Source: Dehalobacter sp. DCM (GTDB taxonomy: Bacteria > Bacillota > Desulfitobacteriia > Desulfitobacteriales > Syntrophobotulaceae). From it: DNA of 64,000 nt. Position numbers and translations under genes: made by a program. Of the stretch, positions 1 to 7,714 are shown piece after piece. Every line of letters begins with the position of its first letter. Positions within the stretch are counted from its first letter, which is position 1. A model generated the notes under the pieces. It worked only from the letters and a program-made list of their open reading frames with translations, made no database searches and was not told where the DNA came from. The DNA lies in contig NZ_CP092282.1 of assembly GCF_024972775.1 (NCBI RefSeq), positions 4,307,525-4,371,524 of the forward strand, read 5' to 3'.

Positions 1-936
1 AAGCTCTGCGGAGTAGACTTGGTCTACCCAGCTCGGTACATTTTCATAATAGGTGCTCTCGCCGGTTACCGCATCAACCATTACCGCGCCTTTGATGTCA
101 GTGCCTCCGAACAGTCCGATAGTCTTAACCATTCTGGGGCATATCCAGTAAGGATGCCCATTATCATCAATTTCAAAGTGGGGCGTATCAAACATATAGG
201 TCGGAAAGTTGAACCGCAAATGGCGGTAGAGATAGCGAGAGAAATGCTCGGCATTCGTGTATTTAATTCCCTCCTGAAGTCTTACGACATTCACATTCTG
301 GGTCACCATGTCGATAATGATGTAGGCGGGAATACCTTCGGCACGGTTACCCAGCCACTTGAAGATATCACCGTAAGCAAGCGTGGCGATCCGCACCGGG
401 CGATCTTTATAATTGATCTGGGTGTAGTCGTTGACTACCTCGAACTGGCTGACCATGTCTGAAAGTTCCCCCAGTTTACGATCACCCAGGCGTTGGGCGG
501 AAGTTTTATCGAGCATGGGTATCTGATCATAGGAGATTTGTTCCACTTCGGCAGCAAAATCGCCGGGTGTGACGGGCAGGATCTCAGAATAGGAACGGGC
601 GTGCAAAATAACACTGGAATAAATGCTTCCCAATAATACCACGAGGGCTAATCCGATGCAGATAAGACCGGGAATAGCACAGTATTTTTTGATCACCCGT
701 AAGATCGACTTGATGTCGGTCAATTCGTTGGCCATGCCCCTGGTTATCAGGGTAACAAAGCAAAAGAGGGCTAAACATAGACACAAGAACAGATAGAACT
801 CAGTATTTTGCAGATTGATTGCAGGCAAGACAACGTAGAAGTAGATCACCGCAAACACAAGAGTGATAAGCAATGCGGTGAGCAAGGGCGGGCGTCGTTT
901 GCGTGGCGTCTTCTTCCTATTAAATCCATGTAGCAT
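1..936 (-). CDS. Conserved membrane protein, truncated by the window edge
   Basis: The minus-strand frame is open from an ATG at 936 to the first base of the window, 312 codons with no stop, so the C-terminus lies outside. GGAGG about 8 bases upstream supports this start. Three hydrophobic segments (about residues 17-38, 47-65 and 85-105) follow a very basic N-terminus. After them comes a long soluble region containing LGDRKLGELSDMVSQFEV, YTQINY, GIPAYIIIDMVTQ and VNAVTGESTYYENVPSWVD. I recognise this as a family of large Firmicutes membrane proteins often given unreliable names, but I cannot assign a function. The extracellular domain being the conserved part is an inference. The overlapping plus-strand frame at 19-462 is its shadow. 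Confidence 0.75.
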   Translation of the reverse strand, partial: MLHGFNRKKTPRKRRPPLLTALLITLVFAVIYFYVVLPAINLQNTEFYLFLCLCLALFCFVTLITRGMANELTDIKSILRVIKKYCAIPGLICIGLALVVLLGSIYSSVILHARSYSEILPVTPGDFAAEVEQISYDQIPMLDKTSAQRLGDRKLGELSDMVSQFEVVNDYTQINYKDRPVRIATLAYGDIFKWLGNRAEGIPAYIIIDMVTQNVNVVRLQEGIKYTNAEHFSRYLYRHLRFNFPTYMFDTPHFEIDDNGHPYWICPRMVKTIGLFGGTDIKGAVMVDAVTGESTYYENVPSWVDQVYSAEL

Positions 937-1111
937 GTCATATTCCTCCATCAACTGATTTCATTGATTTAATACACATCATTTCACGATAAGTATGTGG
1001 AAAGCAACCCATTATTATCAATTAGGTTGTTGATTATATTAAACCAGAATTTCCATTAAATGAAAAGGGCAGTAGGTCTGCTTTTTCAAAACACCCCTTA
1101 GATTAAAACCA

Positions 1112-1140
1112 TTGACCTTCCTTAGTGGAAGGATTATTCT
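1112..1140 (+). promoter_or_regulatory. Promoter with CCTTCC/GGAAGG dyad upstream of the MFS gene
   Basis: TTGACC (1112-1117) and TATTCT (1135-1140) are 17 bp apart. The spacer holds the perfect inverted repeat CCTTCC-TTAGT-GGAAGG (1116-1132). A dyad filling the spacer from the -35 edge is the layout of MerR-family operators, although those normally have 19-20 bp spacers. No MerR gene is in the window. Confidence 0.45.
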
Positions 1141-1179
1141 TTTATTAGTGTTTTATAGGTATATGAAATAAGGGGCGTT

Positions 1180-2379
1180 ATGCAAATGAAAGATAGCTTC
1201 TCGAAATTCGGAGTGAGAGATCGCGATTTTACCTTTTTTCTGATTATGGTGGTTCTGATTGGCTTAGGCCAAAGTGTAGACAATTCTGTCTTTAATAATT
1301 TTCTTAAAGACCAGTTCGATTTTGGCGTTATGCAGAGAACGTTATTGGAATTACCCAGAGAATTACCGGGTTTATTGGTCTTTATCTTCACTGGATTGTT
1401 GTTTGTTTTAGGCGATGTCCGAATGGCGGCTCTCGCCAACCTGGCAGCCGCTGTGGGAATGTTTTTGCTTGGAATTATCCCGAATAACATTTTCGCCATG
1501 CTCTTGGTTGTTTTTATCTATAGCAGCGGTCAGCATCTCTTTATGCCGCTGTTTAGTACGATTAGCATGAGTTTTGCACAGGAAGGCCAACTTGGTCGCA
1601 GATTAGGACAAATGAATGCGGTTATGAATTTATCCTTAGTGTTGAGCAGTGCGGGACTCTGGGCTTTATTCCATATACTGCAGATCAATTATATGGTCTC
1701 GTTTACAATCGGTGCCATCGCTTTTGCCGGCGCTGCGGTCTTTCTTATCCTTATGAATAAAAAGCGAATGCCTCTTCAGACAAACCGTTTTGTTTTTCGC
1801 AAAGAGTACGGCCTTTATTATTGGCTGAATGTTTTGCACGGCGCAAGAAAACAAATATTTATAACGTTTGCCCCTTGGGTCTTGGTCGATGTCTTTAAAC
1901 AGAAAGTGGCAACGATGGTACTTCTGTTCTTTATCATCGCTTGCCTTGGTATTATCGTGAAACCGCTGATCGGACGATTGATCGATCATATCGGTGAAAA
2001 GCTGATCTTGACGGGAGAAGCGGTGATTCTGTTTGTCCTCTGCCTGGGGTATGCTTTCGCCGCGGATTTATTTCCGGGAACCGTGGCCGTCGTGGTAGTT
2101 GCCGTTTGTTATATTTTAGATATGAGCCTTGATGCTGTAAGCATGGCTCGAACGACGTATGTGAAAAAAATTGCAGTCTGTGACGATGATGTTTCACCGA
2201 CACTTTCCATGGGTGTAAGCCTTGATCATGTCGTCTCCATGATTATCCCACTGCTTGGAGGCTCCATTTGGATCATGGCCGGATCAGGAGGGTACAAATA
2301 CGTTTTTCTCGGCGGTGCAGTCATCGCCTTACTTAATTTCTTCTCCGCCCGCAGAATTTTCATCAACGTGCGAAAATAA
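1180..2379 (+). CDS. Major facilitator superfamily transporter
   Basis: A 399-residue protein, the usual MFS length, with about twelve hydrophobic stretches: roughly 19-35, 57-75, 80-100, 105-120, 145-165 and 172-190, then six more in the C-terminal half. A basic loop (NKKRMPLQTN, about 193-202) separates the halves and IGRLIDHIGEKL resembles the MFS inter-helix loop. The gene stands alone, divergent from the gene to its left. ATG 1180 follows GGGG at 1172-1175 with reasonable spacing; a second ATG two codons later is also possible. The substrate cannot be told from sequence. The dyad-containing promoter upstream suggests ligand-responsive control, as for many drug exporters, but that is inference. 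Confidence 0.8.
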   Translation: MQMKDSFSKFGVRDRDFTFFLIMVVLIGLGQSVDNSVFNNFLKDQFDFGVMQRTLLELPRELPGLLVFIFTGLLFVLGDVRMAALANLAAAVGMFLLGIIPNNIFAMLLVVFIYSSGQHLFMPLFSTISMSFAQEGQLGRRLGQMNAVMNLSLVLSSAGLWALFHILQINYMVSFTIGAIAFAGAAVFLILMNKKRMPLQTNRFVFRKEYGLYYWLNVLHGARKQIFITFAPWVLVDVFKQKVATMVLLFFIIACLGIIVKPLIGRLIDHIGEKLILTGEAVILFVLCLGYAFAADLFPGTVAVVVVAVCYILDMSLDAVSMARTTYVKKIAVCDDDVSPTLSMGVSLDHVVSMIIPLLGGSIWIMAGSGGYKYVFLGGAVIALLNFFSARRIFINVRK

Positions 2380-2504
2380 CTGACGAGAGAGTCCTTCGAC
2401 ACTTTGATAGACTGTATGTTATACAGTTATATTCAGAAAATTCAGCATAACCATTGTATTTTTGCCTTGGTCTATGTTTGCCAATGCCTTTAATAATCAA
2501 AAGC

Positions 2505-2529
2505 GCCCCACGGGATTCTCCCGTGGGGC
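2505..2529 (-). terminator. Rho-independent terminator after the DUF1992 gene
   Basis: A perfect 11-bp stem GCCCCACGGGA/TCCCGTGGGGC with a 3-base loop. Read on the minus strand it is followed by GCTTTTGATTATT, 26 bases after the DUF1992 stop. It could also stop transcripts arriving from the MFS gene. Confidence 0.75.
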
Positions 2530-2555
2530 TTCACTTACGATTACGTATCGCTGAA

Positions 2556-2867
2556 TTACTTTCTTTGGGTTCTCCTTTCCTTTAATAGGTTATACTTTAA
2601 TTCCGCCTCTCTGAGCTTAACAATAATCATTGATTTATCTTGAATCGTATTGTCAGCCAACTGCTCACGCAGATCTCCGATTTCCTTTAACAAATGCACT
2701 TCATCCGGTACGCACCCCGAATTGATCAGCACCATATATCCGGCACGCACATCCTCCGGGAGACTGGCCCAATAATCTAGATTAATGGATTTACCGAACG
2801 GAAGGTTATCAAATTCGCCGTTTCTGATCGCTTCCTGGATCTTTGCTTCCGCCAATCTTTCGAACAT
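2556..2867 (-). CDS. DUF1992 / DnaJ-homologue C28-domain protein
   Basis: A 103-residue protein opening MFERLAEAKIQEAIRNGEFDNLPFGK, followed by a proline/glycine turn and MVLINSGCVPDEVHLLKEI. This is the pattern of the DnaJ-homologue subfamily C member 28 conserved domain (DUF1992, Pfam PF09350), usually found in small bacterial proteins of about this size. The C-terminal half is predicted helical and charged (LREAELKYNLLKERR). The molecular role is unknown. The gene is monocistronic, with its own promoter (2909-2939) and a strong terminator. AGGAGG lies about 12 bases before the ATG, slightly long. Confidence 0.75.
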   Translation of the reverse strand: MFERLAEAKIQEAIRNGEFDNLPFGKSINLDYWASLPEDVRAGYMVLINSGCVPDEVHLLKEIGDLREQLADNTIQDKSMIIVKLREAELKYNLLKERRTQRK

Positions 2868-2908
2868 AAACCGTTTCAGCCTCCTAATAATAAATCAAAT
2901 CTACCGTC

Positions 2909-2939
2909 ATTATAAACCCCGCCTTTAGGGTCGAGTCAA
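2909..2939 (-). promoter_or_regulatory. Promoter with 19-bp spacer and ACCC/GGGT dyad (MerR-type layout)
   Basis: On the minus strand TTGACT (2939-2934) and a perfect TATAAT (2914-2909) are separated by 19 bp. The spacer contains the near-dyad ACCCTAAAGGCGGGGT. An over-long spacer with a centred dyad is the hallmark of MerR-activated promoters. It drives the DUF1992 gene. Confidence 0.55.
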
Positions 2940-2979
2940 CAACATTGGATTATAGATTCAGTTATATACTGAAAAAGCA

Positions 2980-3004
2980 AAAAGCCCAGAATTACTGGAC
3001 TTTT
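2980..3004 (-). terminator. Terminator after the zinc-ribbon gene
   Basis: Stem AAAAGtCCAG/CTGGgCTTTT with one mismatch and loop TAATT on the minus strand, continuing into TTTTTGC. It starts 25 bases after the stop of the 3029-3232 gene. Confidence 0.6.
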
Positions 3005-3028
3005 CTTGTATTCGTATCTCCGAGTTAA

Positions 3029-3232
3029 TTATTGCGCGCTGCAATTGTTTTCAAATGGACAGTTCCAGCATTCTTTCATCTTGTCGATACACTGGGTATT
3101 AACGACGCCAAATCGTTGGCAGATATTTTTGCTTGCGCATTGGGGACAACCTTGCTGAAACGGATCGCCGCTGCTAACAGGTACCGTGTATTCATAATCA
3201 CAATCGGCACAAACCATAAAATAATGAGACAT
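3029..3232 (-). CDS. Small cysteine-rich zinc-ribbon protein
   Basis: A 67-residue protein with two CxxC knuckles (CADC at 8-11 and CPQC at 29-32), as in FmdB-like zinc ribbons, and a third cluster CWNCPFENNC near the C-terminus. With nine cysteines it probably binds one or two metal ions. AAGGAG sits 8 bases before the ATG and a terminator follows, so it looks like a real gene. The exact function is not recognised. It may be the last gene of the run TerC-USP-rhodanese, although the decayed fragment at 3275-3526 lies between. Confidence 0.65.
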   Translation of the reverse strand: MSHYFMVCADCDYEYTVPVSSGDPFQQGCPQCASKNICQRFGVVNTQCIDKMKECWNCPFENNCSAQ

Positions 3233-3274
3233 AATAAATACTCCTTATGCGTATGATTGTTCCTTATGAGTATA

Positions 3275-3526
3275 TCATCGCTTGTTTCGTACTTCAAGTG
3301 TGCGCTCACTCGATTTGTGACTCACAATAAAGCACACCCTCCAAACACGCAGCAGCAAAATGAGTGTAAACGGAGCCGCTGTCCACCACATTTCAAATGC
3401 GGTTGTCAAGACGACAATCGAGCCCAGAAGTATGATGTGCAAGATTTTACGAAATACCTCCGTGGGCACCGCGACAAACCGGCGCATCGCAAGCGCGCCC
3501 GACGCGCCGGCTGCAGATATAATCAA
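3275..3526 (-). pseudogene. Remnant of a membrane protein (dolichol-kinase/CDP-diglyceride-synthase-like N-terminus)
   Basis: An 83-codon frame beginning at a TTG right after the rhodanese stop. It reads RRFVAVPTEVFRKILHIILL, then a hydrophobic stretch around residues 30-60. The TEVxRKxxHI pattern resembles the start of dolichol-kinase-like or phosphatidate cytidylyltransferase-like proteins, which are 200 residues or longer. Here the frame ends soon after two hydrophobic segments, with no ribosome site and no matching continuation. I read it as a truncated remnant; a genuine short membrane protein is possible. The family guess is weak. Confidence 0.3.
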
Positions 3527-3528
3527 TT

Positions 3529-3945
3529 TTATTCTGAAACCGCAACAGTGTCATAGGGCCAGTTGTTTATTCCGCCGAAATCATAAACCTTTGTATACCC
3601 TAATTGGGCAAGCTTGCTCGCCGCTTGCGCACTTCGATTCCCCGACCGGCAATATATTAGTATTTCCACATCAAGATCCGGAAGAAGTTCCGGTTGGGCG
3701 TCTGTTATTGTTTCGTTTGGTATGAGGACAGCCCCGGGTATATGTTTCGCATTAAATTCTTCTTGCGTGCGTACATCGACAACAAGAACGCTGTCGCCAC
3801 TGTCGATTCGTGCTTTTGCTTCTTCAGCAGTTAGTTTGTGATATTCAGCACGAGCCAAGTGGGACGCTTCTGGTGTTTTCGTTGTACATGAAGCTGAAAT
3901 AACGATCCCAAGTAATAGTAACAGAAACATATATTTATTTTTCAC
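3529..3945 (-). CDS. Rhodanese-domain lipoprotein
   Basis: The protein opens KNKYMFLLLLLGIVISASC, a type II signal peptide with the lipobox cysteine, so it should be anchored outside the membrane. A single rhodanese domain follows: DVRTQEEFNAKHIPGA, then the active-site loop CRSGNRS with its catalytic cysteine. Such single-domain rhodaneses transfer sulfane sulfur or act in thiol/redox chemistry; the substrate here is unknown. GTG 3945 is chosen over GTG 3954 because AGGCGG lies 8 bases before it, giving 138 residues. It is downstream of the universal stress protein on the same strand, so the two may be co-transcribed. Confidence 0.85.
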   Translation of the reverse strand: MKNKYMFLLLLLGIVISASCTTKTPEASHLARAEYHKLTAEEAKARIDSGDSVLVVDVRTQEEFNAKHIPGAVLIPNETITDAQPELLPDLDVEILIYCRSGNRSAQAASKLAQLGYTKVYDFGGINNWPYDTVAVSE

Positions 3946-3991
3946 GCTAATCACCGCCTAAAGAATCACTTTAGATTATGGGCATGATGAC

Positions 3992-4414
3992 TTACGGTAC
4001 AATCATAACGGGGCAAGTCGTTTCGTGAAGGACATGGGATGCGACACTTCCCAATATCGTGCGCCGGACCGGGCCCAGTCCTCGATAGCCCATCACAATG
4101 AAATCAACGGCACTTTCCTTGGCTTCCTTACAAATTTCGTTGCCGGGATCGCCTATGCGCACTTTTGTGTGAACCGGAAACGAAAATTTGTCCATAATCT
4201 TTTTCTCATGTTCAAATATACTATTACTCATCTCTTCCTGATAGGCCTGAATTTCGTCATGACTAAAAAAACGTTTGACATGGGGGGTATTATAACTGGG
4301 TTGAACATTCAACAATATTAATTCATACGACTCTTTTTCGATAAGAGATAAAGCAAATTGGAGAGCTTTGTCGGACCCCTCTGATCCATCTACCGGTATT
4401 AAAATTTTTTTCAT
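3992..4414 (-). CDS. Universal stress protein, UspA family
   Basis: A 140-residue single-domain Usp. It begins KKILIPVDGSEGSDKAL (strand 1 with the nucleotide-binding aspartate) and ends with the ATP-binding signature GYRGLGPVRRTILGSVASHV, matching G-x2-G-x9-G-S/T. Proteins of this class bind ATP or AMP and are induced in stress or growth arrest. AAGGAG precedes the ATG. The gene starts 42 bases after terC on the same strand, so the manganese-riboswitch transcript probably includes it. Confidence 0.9.
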   Translation of the reverse strand: MKKILIPVDGSEGSDKALQFALSLIEKESYELILLNVQPSYNTPHVKRFFSHDEIQAYQEEMSNSIFEHEKKIMDKFSFPVHTKVRIGDPGNEICKEAKESAVDFIVMGYRGLGPVRRTILGSVASHVLHETTCPVMIVP

Positions 4415-4456
4415 TCTATCGCACTCCTTGTATAAGTAATAACCCTTACATCAACA

Positions 4457-5146
4457 TCACACATTATTGTCGGAAGACTGTCTTTGCTTCTTCGTTTTTT
4501 TCATTCTCCCTAACAGGATTACCGCCGCAATGATAACGAGACTTAGAGTCCATTTCACTATGATATTCGCCTCGAAGAAGCCTTTAATCAACGGTTCATC
4601 CGTGATCATTTTTGATGCGGTCCACGCCAATACGCCAGCACCGATATAAATTATTATCGGGAATCGTTCCACCCATTTAAGAATAATCGTACTGCCCCAG
4701 ACGACGATGGGAATACTAATCAACAACCCCAGAACAACCATAAAGAAACTGCCATGGGCAGCACCTGCGACCGCTAAGACATTGTCCACACCCATGACGG
4801 CATCGGCGATAATTATCGTTTTAATTGCGCCCCATAAACCATCTCCTGATTTCATTTTACCATGATCTTTGTCTTCAACAAGCAGCTTATACGCAATCCA
4901 GATCAGAAATAGTCCTCCTATTAATAACAAACCCGGAATTTTCAAGACCCATACCACGGCAAGGGTCAATACAGCCCGCACGGCAATAGCACCAATGGTT
5001 CCCCAAATAATTGCTTTTTTTTGCTTATCCTGAGGTAAATTTCTGGCAGCCAAACCAATGACAATCGCATTATCCCCAGCCAAAACCAAATCAGTAATAA
5101 TGATGGCTACTAATACGGACCAAAATTCGGGTGTAAAAAAATCCAT
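4457..5146 (-). CDS. TerC-family integral membrane protein (Mn-linked)
   Basis: A 229-residue protein with about seven hydrophobic helices. It carries the two TerC signatures: TDLVLAGDNAIVIGLA near residues 18-33 and IADAVMGVDNVLAVAGAA near 112-129. These contain the paired acidic/Asn motifs thought to bind metal. Members in Bacillus (the YceF/YkoY/YjbE group) are tied to manganese efflux and to metallation of exported enzymes. The manganese riboswitch directly upstream supports that role here. AAGGAG lies 8 bases before the ATG at 5146, so the in-frame GTG at 5155 is less likely. The C-terminus is a basic tail (RMKKTKKQR). Confidence 0.9.
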   Translation of the reverse strand: MDFFTPEFWSVLVAIIITDLVLAGDNAIVIGLAARNLPQDKQKKAIIWGTIGAIAVRAVLTLAVVWVLKIPGLLLIGGLFLIWIAYKLLVEDKDHGKMKSGDGLWGAIKTIIIADAVMGVDNVLAVAGAAHGSFFMVVLGLLISIPIVVWGSTIILKWVERFPIIIYIGAGVLAWTASKMITDEPLIKGFFEANIIVKWTLSLVIIAAVILLGRMKKTKKQRQSSDNNV

Positions 5147-5230
5147 TCGTTTCACTCCTTCAGTTTTATTATTTGTATCTTCTTGTTAAAATATCAATCT
5201 ACGCTTTCGGAACGGGACAGTGTGCGGATA

Positions 5231-5285
5231 TATATAAAGACCTTTAACATGCTACACTGAAATAATGTAGAATGTTAAAGGTCTT
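5231..5285 (-). terminator. Expression-platform terminator of the manganese riboswitch
   Basis: A long hairpin (14 continuous base pairs, arms AAGACCTTTAACAT and ATGTTAAAGGTCTT) with an inner CTACA/TGTAG pairing, followed on the minus strand by TTTATATATA. Its 5' arm includes the conserved AAGACCTT at the end of the aptamer, so aptamer folding and terminator formation compete. It lies 85 bases before the terC start. Confidence 0.85.
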
Positions 5286-5365
5286 GCTTCCCATTTAGGA
5301 GTATAAAGCCAGGTTATTATCACCGGTTGTTGACTTTATAACTCAACAGCTACTCCCCTTTAATT
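5277..5365 (-). promoter_or_regulatory. yybP-ykoY manganese riboswitch aptamer
   Basis: On the minus strand the leader reads AAAGGGGAGTAGC, then CCGGTGATAATAACCTGGC, then ACTCC and GCAAGACCTT. These are the conserved blocks of the yybP-ykoY (Mn2+-sensing) RNA in the right order, including the GGGGAGUA closing stem. The family is known to turn on genes when Mn2+ is high by preventing the terminator. It sits between a consensus promoter and terC. Confidence 0.92.
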
Positions 5366-5371
5366 AAATGA

Positions 5372-5400
5372 AATATATCATATCGCTATTATCGTGTCAA
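5372..5400 (-). promoter_or_regulatory. Promoter of the riboswitch-terC transcript
   Basis: TTGACA (5400-5395) and TATATT (5377-5372) are separated by 17 bp on the minus strand, a near-consensus sigma-A promoter placed directly before the aptamer. Confidence 0.8.
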
Positions 5401-5418
5401 TTACAAAGAAACTAGTTA

Positions 5419-5820
5419 TTAATTTACTTTAATTCCCAGTATATCCACTGCCTTTTTCATTACTTTTTCATCCAGGACGTGAAGAACCACTTGCGCTTCT
5501 TCATCGGCCTTTTCAACAAAGGCATACATATATTCGACAACAACCCCTTGTTTGACCAGGTCACTCATGATATCCGACAGCCCACCCGATCTGTCAGGCA
5601 CCTTCAGTACCCATACTGGTGTGGTCGTAGCGACAATCTCCCGCAGTTTCAATTGTTCCGCCACTTTTTCCGGGTCCGCGACCATAATGCGCAGGACTCC
5701 AAAATCTTTGGTTTCTGCCAAAGACAATGCCCGGATATTCACGTTCAATTCTTTGAGGACTTCCAACACCGCTGCTAAACGGCCAATTGAATTCTCCAGA
5801 AAAATAGAAAGCTGCAACAT
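5419..5820 (-). CDS. ACT-domain protein linked to phenylacetate-CoA ligase
   Basis: A 133-residue protein made of two ACT domains. The first (about 1-65) reads LQLSIFLENSIGRLAAVLEVLKELNVNIRALSLAETKDFGVLRIMV. The second (about 70-130) contains VPDRSGGLSDIMSDLVKQGVVVEYMYAF. ACT domains bind small ligands, usually amino acids, and this stand-alone tandem form is regularly found beside paaK-type ligases in anaerobes. It starts 6 bases after the paaK stop, so it is translated from the same T-box-controlled message. A regulatory role sensing an aromatic amino acid or its ligase product is inference. Confidence 0.85.
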   Translation of the reverse strand: MLQLSIFLENSIGRLAAVLEVLKELNVNIRALSLAETKDFGVLRIMVADPEKVAEQLKLREIVATTTPVWVLKVPDRSGGLSDIMSDLVKQGVVVEYMYAFVEKADEEAQVVLHVLDEKVMKKAVDILGIKVN

Positions 5821-5826
5821 AACGTC

Positions 5827-7083
5827 TTACCCCTTTCTCTTATCAATCACTCTTTTCGCCTTGCCTTCGCTGCGCGGTATACTCTTGGGTTCTACCAGTT
5901 TAACTCGAACAGCAATATTGATAATGTTTTGGATGCGGTTCTGCAGTCGTTCTTTTAAACTCTCCAGTTCACGGATATCTTCAAGGAAACTCTGGTCATT
6001 GACTTCAACCCATACTTCCAGTACGTCCAGGGACTCAACCCTTTCAACATTGATCAGATAATGCGGTATTACCCCTTCCACCGAGAGTATCGCTTCTTCA
6101 ATCTGGCTGGGGAAGACATTCACGCCGCGAATAATCAGCATATCGTCGACCCGAGCACTGACTTTATCCATCGTCCAGCCTTCAAAACCACAGGAGCAGC
6201 GTCCATAGCGCAATCGGGTCAAGTCTTTGGTGTGATAACGAAGCCCTGGGAATCCCTCTTTATCGATACTGGTCAGAACCAGTGAACCCTTTTCTCCCAG
6301 GGGAAGTATATTCCCATTGTCATCCAAGATTTCCGGATAAAAATGTTCATCAATATGCAGCCCACTATGCTCATGGCAGTCGAGAGCCACACCCGGTCCC
6401 ATTGACTCCGTCAATCCATAGATATCAAAGGCTTCAATACCTAATCGTTCTTCTATTTCTTTCCTCATTTGCGGTGTCCATGGTTCTGCCCCGAAGACAC
6501 CTTTGCGCAGCTTTATATCAGAAAGTTTGATGCCCGCTTCAGCTAAACTATCCCCTAAATAAAGTGCATATGAAGGTGTACAGGCCAGAACAGTTGCGCC
6601 AAAATCTTGCATTAGCATCAGCTGCCGCTGGGTGTTGCCGCCAGACATGGGAACTGTGACGGCTCCAAGCTCCAGGCCGCCATAATGCAGCCCTATACCG
6701 CCGGTAAAAAGACCGTACCCGTAAGATACCTGAATAACATCATCCTTGGTTACCCCGATGCGCTGTAACCCCTTGGCGACAATCTTCCCCCACAGTGCAA
6801 CATCGTTTTTAGTATAGCCAGCAACAATGGGCTTGCCTGTGGTTCCAGAAGAAGCATGCAGTTCTACAATTTCCTCCATCGGTACGGCAATCAAGCCGAA
6901 AGGATAATTCTGCCGCAAATCCTCTTTGCTTGTTAACGGGATCCGGGCAAAATCTTCTAACGTTTGAACATCTTCAGCGGAAGTGATTCCAACGTTCTTT
7001 AAACGTTCCCGGTGATAGGATACATTCAGCGCCAGTTTCACTGTTTTTTGCAATCGTGGTAACAGCTTTTCCTCACCAATCAT
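5827..7083 (-). CDS. paaK: Phenylacetate-CoA ligase
   Basis: A 418-residue member of the ANL superfamily, the short PaaK form. The phosphate-binding loop HASSGTTGKPIVAGYT is at about 92-107, IYGLTESMGPG near 241-251, and the C-terminal hinge and DMLIIRGVNVFPSQIEEAIL near 315-335. The enzyme activates phenylacetate, or a related aryl acid, with ATP and CoA via an acyl-AMP. In anaerobes such ligases recover ATP during, or reverse, aromatic amino-acid fermentation. AAGGAGG precedes the ATG. A T-box leader upstream and the ACT gene downstream both point to amino-acid-responsive control. The exact acyl substrate is not proven. Confidence 0.88.
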   Translation of the reverse strand: MIGEEKLLPRLQKTVKLALNVSYHRERLKNVGITSAEDVQTLEDFARIPLTSKEDLRQNYPFGLIAVPMEEIVELHASSGTTGKPIVAGYTKNDVALWGKIVAKGLQRIGVTKDDVIQVSYGYGLFTGGIGLHYGGLELGAVTVPMSGGNTQRQLMLMQDFGATVLACTPSYALYLGDSLAEAGIKLSDIKLRKGVFGAEPWTPQMRKEIEERLGIEAFDIYGLTESMGPGVALDCHEHSGLHIDEHFYPEILDDNGNILPLGEKGSLVLTSIDKEGFPGLRYHTKDLTRLRYGRCSCGFEGWTMDKVSARVDDMLIIRGVNVFPSQIEEAILSVEGVIPHYLINVERVESLDVLEVWVEVNDQSFLEDIRELESLKERLQNRIQNIINIAVRVKLVEPKSIPRSEGKAKRVIDKRKG

Positions 7084-7222
7084 TATTTCTCCTCCTTAAA
7101 CATTTTATTAACAGCCGACTTACCTTAAAACTAAAAGATATATCGTTTTTGCAATCAATGCTGAGTCTGTCATCGACATTACAAAAGTTTCTATACCATA
7201 ACGCTAACTTCCCAAGTGAATT

Positions 7223-7487
7223 AAAAAAACACCTTTCATCCTCTATGGGACGAAAAGTGTTCGTGGTACCACCCAATTTGAGTCAACTAAGACTCCACTC
7301 ATACAGGTACGAGAATACAGAATATTCCTTATACCCCTTCCTTTTAACGGTGAAAGTCTCCGTCCGGACCTACTTTCCACTTCGGTTTCAGCCAGGCAGT
7401 TCAGAGGTGAACTTCAACGGTCGAACATTTAGCAGCGCTTACAGTCCATGACGCTGCCTCCCTGAAAATTCCTTGCGTTTACTTTAC
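7223..7487 (-). promoter_or_regulatory. T-box leader controlling paaK-ACT
   Basis: On the minus strand the T-box sequence GGGTGGTACCACG (7274-7262) is followed by CGTCCC and a terminator hairpin ending in TTTTTTT (7229-7223). Upstream is the stem III-like block ending CACCGTTA, and further upstream a stem I built from TTTCAG..AGGCAG pairing with CTGCCT..CTGAAA. The TGGT of the antiterminator bulge expects a tRNA with discriminator A. The specifier codon is not certain: UUC (Phe) and CUC (Leu) both occur in the overlapping stretch GAAGTTCACCTCTGAAC. A Phe or other aromatic identity would fit the gene. Confidence 0.88.
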
Positions 7488-7535
7488 CCCGTCATTACTT
7501 TGTTATTAATATTGGTAAGTAGCTTACATGTGTCT

Positions 7536-7564
7536 ATTCTACCAACTATTTTTTTTGTGGTCAA
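7536..7564 (-). promoter_or_regulatory. Promoter of the T-box leader
   Basis: TTGACC (7564-7559) and TAGAAT (7541-7536) with a 17-bp spacer on the minus strand, about 50 bases before stem I of the T-box. Confidence 0.65.
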
Positions 7565-7714
7565 CAATAAAGTGTAATTTTCATACTGTAGCTACAATCC
7601 TGCAAAATATCCCCGTAAAGCTTATTAGGCAAATTCTAGCTATATAAAATTAAAGTAAGCTCACGGTCATGTCTATCATGCATGCAACAAGACCATAAAT
7701 TAACCTTGATTTAC

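Noticed and set aside
19-462. 147-codon plus-strand open frame at the left edge
   Set aside because: It is antisense to the continuous 312-codon minus-strand gene, has no ribosome site and no recognisable protein features.
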